Positions 9,110-10,809 of a stretch of DNA of 10,809 nt are shown piece by piece; within the stretch, counting starts at the first letter, position 1; each line of letters opens with the position of its first letter. The position numbers were made by a program, and so were the translations under genes. The stretch comes from DASRHK01 sp035650495. GTDB lineage: Bacteria > Pseudomonadota > Gammaproteobacteria > Nevskiales > Nevskiaceae. The DNA lies in contig DASRHK010000078.1 in assembly GCA_035650495.1 (NCBI GenBank), forward strand, positions 1-10,809. Reading direction: 5' to 3'. Under the pieces are notes generated by a model. It worked only from the letters and a program-made list of their open reading frames with translations, was not told the DNA's origin and did no database searches.

Positions 9110-10729
9110 TCAGAACTTCGCGGCGATCTGGAAGTAGAGATACGCGCGCGACGCATCGAGCTCTTCGTCGCTGATGTCGTGGTGGTAGATCGGCTGCGCG
9201 TACGTGAGCGTCGTCTCCAGCCAGTCGTAGACGCCGACGCCCAGCTCGAGGCCGATGTCGGCGATCGTGGGACGCAGATGCGGCTCGTCTGGCGGAAGCT
9301 CGACACCTTCGAGCTGCAGCTTGGAATAGGCGTACTCGGCGAAGAGCTTCGGCAGGATCCTCAGGTGCGAGCCGAGCGGAAGCACCGCCGGCTCCGCCGA
9401 GAGTCGCGTGATCAGCCCGCTATCGCCGGTCGCCAGTCCCGGCAGGTATGCCGTGCCGTTGTTGAGCCCGCCGAGGATCCACTGCTGCTGCTCCGGCAGC
9501 GTGTGACGCGTGAACTGCGCGGTCGTGTCGGAGATGAACGTCCAGGAATTCGTCGTCTGCAGCTGCAGCTTCAGCGAGGGCTTCCAGAACAGGTAGGCGA
9601 AGTCGGTCGGATTGTCGAACGGCACGCCGGTGTTGCGATCGGCCGCCGGGCCGCGGCGCATGCCGGACATGCCCTTGCCGACGCTCAAGCCGGTCTCGAC
9701 GCTGACATGGTCCTCGCCGACGGCGTAGACGCGCGAGTAGATGGTGGTGAGCTCCGCCCAGTTGTAGAGCTCGTGCTGCTGGGTTTCGCCGATCAGGTCC
9801 TTGTAGGCCTCGGCGTCCGTGCGCTTGTCGGTGCGCCCAAGCCGGGCCTGCAGGGTCCAGCGCGAAGAGAAGCCGGCAGTGAGCAGCCCGAACCAGTCGA
9901 GCTCGCCGGTCTTGAGGTCGCCCACCAGCGGCAGGCTGACGTCGTTGAAGTTCGGCACGCCGAGGTCCACGTGGTCGAGGCGGACGTGATAGTGGACGTT
10001 GCTGCCCGACATGCCGAGCACGCCGTACGGCGTGACGCGATTCCAGGCCAGGTCGCCTTCGAGATAGTCGTTGCCCTCGTTGTGCCTGTTGAGGAAATCG
10101 ATCGAGCGCCGGGCGAGCGCGTGGAACTCGTCGCCCCAATGATCGTCGACCTTGGCGTCGACATCTGCGAAGTGCCGCCCGACGAAACGATTGCCGGGAT
10201 TGTTCACTTCGAACTTGAAAGCAGTCTGCGGCGGCCCGTTCGGATCGGTCTTGAGATCCAGCTGATACGTGCCGTTCGACTGCAGGATGAACTCCGGCGT
10301 GACGCTCTCGCCCGCGCGGTCGGCCTGCAGGCTCGCCAGCGTGCGTCGCGGCTCGAGCATGAGGTCCGTGAGCGGCGCTGAAGCGTCCATGCCGGTGAAA
10401 TAGCGCGTCAGGTGATCGGGGCCGGCGGTGGTCGTGATGACGCCCAGCGAGACGAGGATGTAGAGATCGTCGCCGGCGAGCGCGTAGACGACCTGCACGG
10501 CCGGATAGCCCTTGTTGTAGTAGAGACCGGCGATCCCGCGCACGGCATTGGAGAGCGTGTCGGCGTTCTGGATCGCTGCCTGCAGCGTGCCCTGCGGGAT
10601 GACGTCGGTCCCGTAGACGTGCAGGTGGTATTGCTGATAGCTCAGCGTCATCGCGCCATTGGCGCGTGAGCGCAGCTCTTCGACGTTGCCCAGCTGCGGC
10701 GTGAGCGGCGGCGGCAATGCGACAGCCAT
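9110..10729 (-). CDS. ShlB/FhaC-family (TpsB) outer-membrane transporter, two-partner secretion type
   Basis: A 539-residue Omp85-superfamily protein. Residues about 31-100 look like a POTRA domain (YQQYHLHVYGTDVIPQGTL, then LYYNKGYPAVQV). A second POTRA-like segment (about 105-165) contains LMLEPRRTLASL and is followed by the barrel-entry motif FKFEVNNPGNRFVGR (171-185). The rest alternates like a beta-barrel and ends in Phe (FQIAAKF), the usual outer-membrane C-terminal signal. The segment WILGGLNNGTAYLPGLATGD (417-436) aligns with the TpsB loop-6 motif (FxxGGxxSVRGY...GDxG), but the Arg-Gly-Tyr/Phe is absent. The start at 10729 has AAGGGAG four bases upstream and an in-frame TAA at 10747-10745, so the N-terminus cannot be extended, yet no signal peptide is visible (MAVALPPPLTPQLG). 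The family exports large beta-helical TpsA proteins across the outer membrane; the substrate here is not established. Confidence 0.85.
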   Translation of the reverse strand: MAVALPPPLTPQLGNVEELRSRANGAMTLSYQQYHLHVYGTDVIPQGTLQAAIQNADTLSNAVRGIAGLYYNKGYPAVQVVYALAGDDLYILVSLGVITTTAGPDHLTRYFTGMDASAPLTDLMLEPRRTLASLQADRAGESVTPEFILQSNGTYQLDLKTDPNGPPQTAFKFEVNNPGNRFVGRHFADVDAKVDDHWGDEFHALARRSIDFLNRHNEGNDYLEGDLAWNRVTPYGVLGMSGSNVHYHVRLDHVDLGVPNFNDVSLPLVGDLKTGELDWFGLLTAGFSSRWTLQARLGRTDKRTDAEAYKDLIGETQQHELYNWAELTTIYSRVYAVGEDHVSVETGLSVGKGMSGMRRGPAADRNTGVPFDNPTDFAYLFWKPSLKLQLQTTNSWTFISDTTAQFTRHTLPEQQQWILGGLNNGTAYLPGLATGDSGLITRLSAEPAVLPLGSHLRILPKLFAEYAYSKLQLEGVELPPDEPHLRPTIADIGLELGVGVYDWLETTLTYAQPIYHHDISDEELDASRAYLYFQIAAKF

Positions 10730-10733
10730 GGGA

Positions 10734-10740
10734 CTCCCTT
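10734..10740 (-). promoter_or_regulatory. Ribosome binding site fixing the start of the TpsB-like gene
   Basis: On the minus strand AAGGGAG lies four bases before the ATG at 10729. Together with the in-frame TAA at 10747-10745 it fixes the start codon, which matters because the resulting protein lacks an evident signal peptide. The remaining 69 bases to the window edge hold no recognisable gene. Confidence 0.6.
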
Positions 10741-10809
10741 GTTGTTAGTGCTATGGACCGGCATCCCCAGTGCCGCGTTCCATCGTAGCGCGATCTGATC
10801 GGCCGGGAA

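Noticed and set aside
8654..10381. A 575-codon plus-strand open frame crossing the beta-helix/transporter junction
   Set aside because: It is a composite shadow: one part overlaps the beta-helix gene out of frame and the rest is antisense to the transporter. No family motif, and composition typical of GC-rich shadow frames.
10782..10787. TACGAT on the minus strand as a -10 box for the transporter gene
   Set aside because: The matching -35 position falls at the window edge and reads only TTCCC, so the promoter cannot be supported.

Overview
This is a GC-rich bacterial window, most likely from a proteobacterium. The ClpX and Lon sequences look alphaproteobacterial to me, and clpX followed by lon on the same strand is the usual proteobacterial order. 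The taxonomic call is from memory of family sequences, not from a search. I saw no tRNA, rRNA, insertion sequence, phage gene or CRISPR array.

Layout. (1) Positions 1-3725, plus strand: the 3' part of clpX (its N-terminal zinc-binding domain lies outside the window), a 187-bp gap, then a complete lon. These are the two soluble AAA+ proteases of cytoplasmic protein quality control. (2) Positions 3734-3782: a short hairpin followed by a 14-bp perfect stem flanked by A5 and T5, a compact bidirectional terminator that closes lon and the convergent gene beyond it. (3) Positions 3786-5321, minus strand: a secreted protein with a Calx-beta-like domain and seven FG-GAP/VCBS repeats, probably a seven-bladed beta-propeller. 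(4) Positions 5450-9107, plus strand: four closely spaced genes whose products all carry export signals. They are a DUF4124-like periplasmic protein with a coiled coil, a bacterial SH3 protein, an M48 zinc metalloprotease lipoprotein overlapping it by ATGA, and a protein with a Tat-type signal and a predicted right-handed beta-helix. (5) Positions 9110-10729, minus strand: an outer-membrane transporter of the ShlB/FhaC (TpsB, two-partner secretion) family, converging on the beta-helix gene with two bases between the stop codons.

How the parts may work together. clpX and lon are housekeeping. Everything after the terminator is about the cell envelope or secretion. The SH3 and M48 genes look like a translationally coupled envelope quality-control pair. 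The beta-helix protein and the TpsB-like transporter suggest an unusual secretion pair, because the beta-helix protein has a Tat-like signal and I see no haemagglutination-type TPS domain, while the transporter lacks a visible signal peptide and has an altered version of the hallmark VRGY/F loop. That pairing is inference; it is the part of the window most worth a second look.
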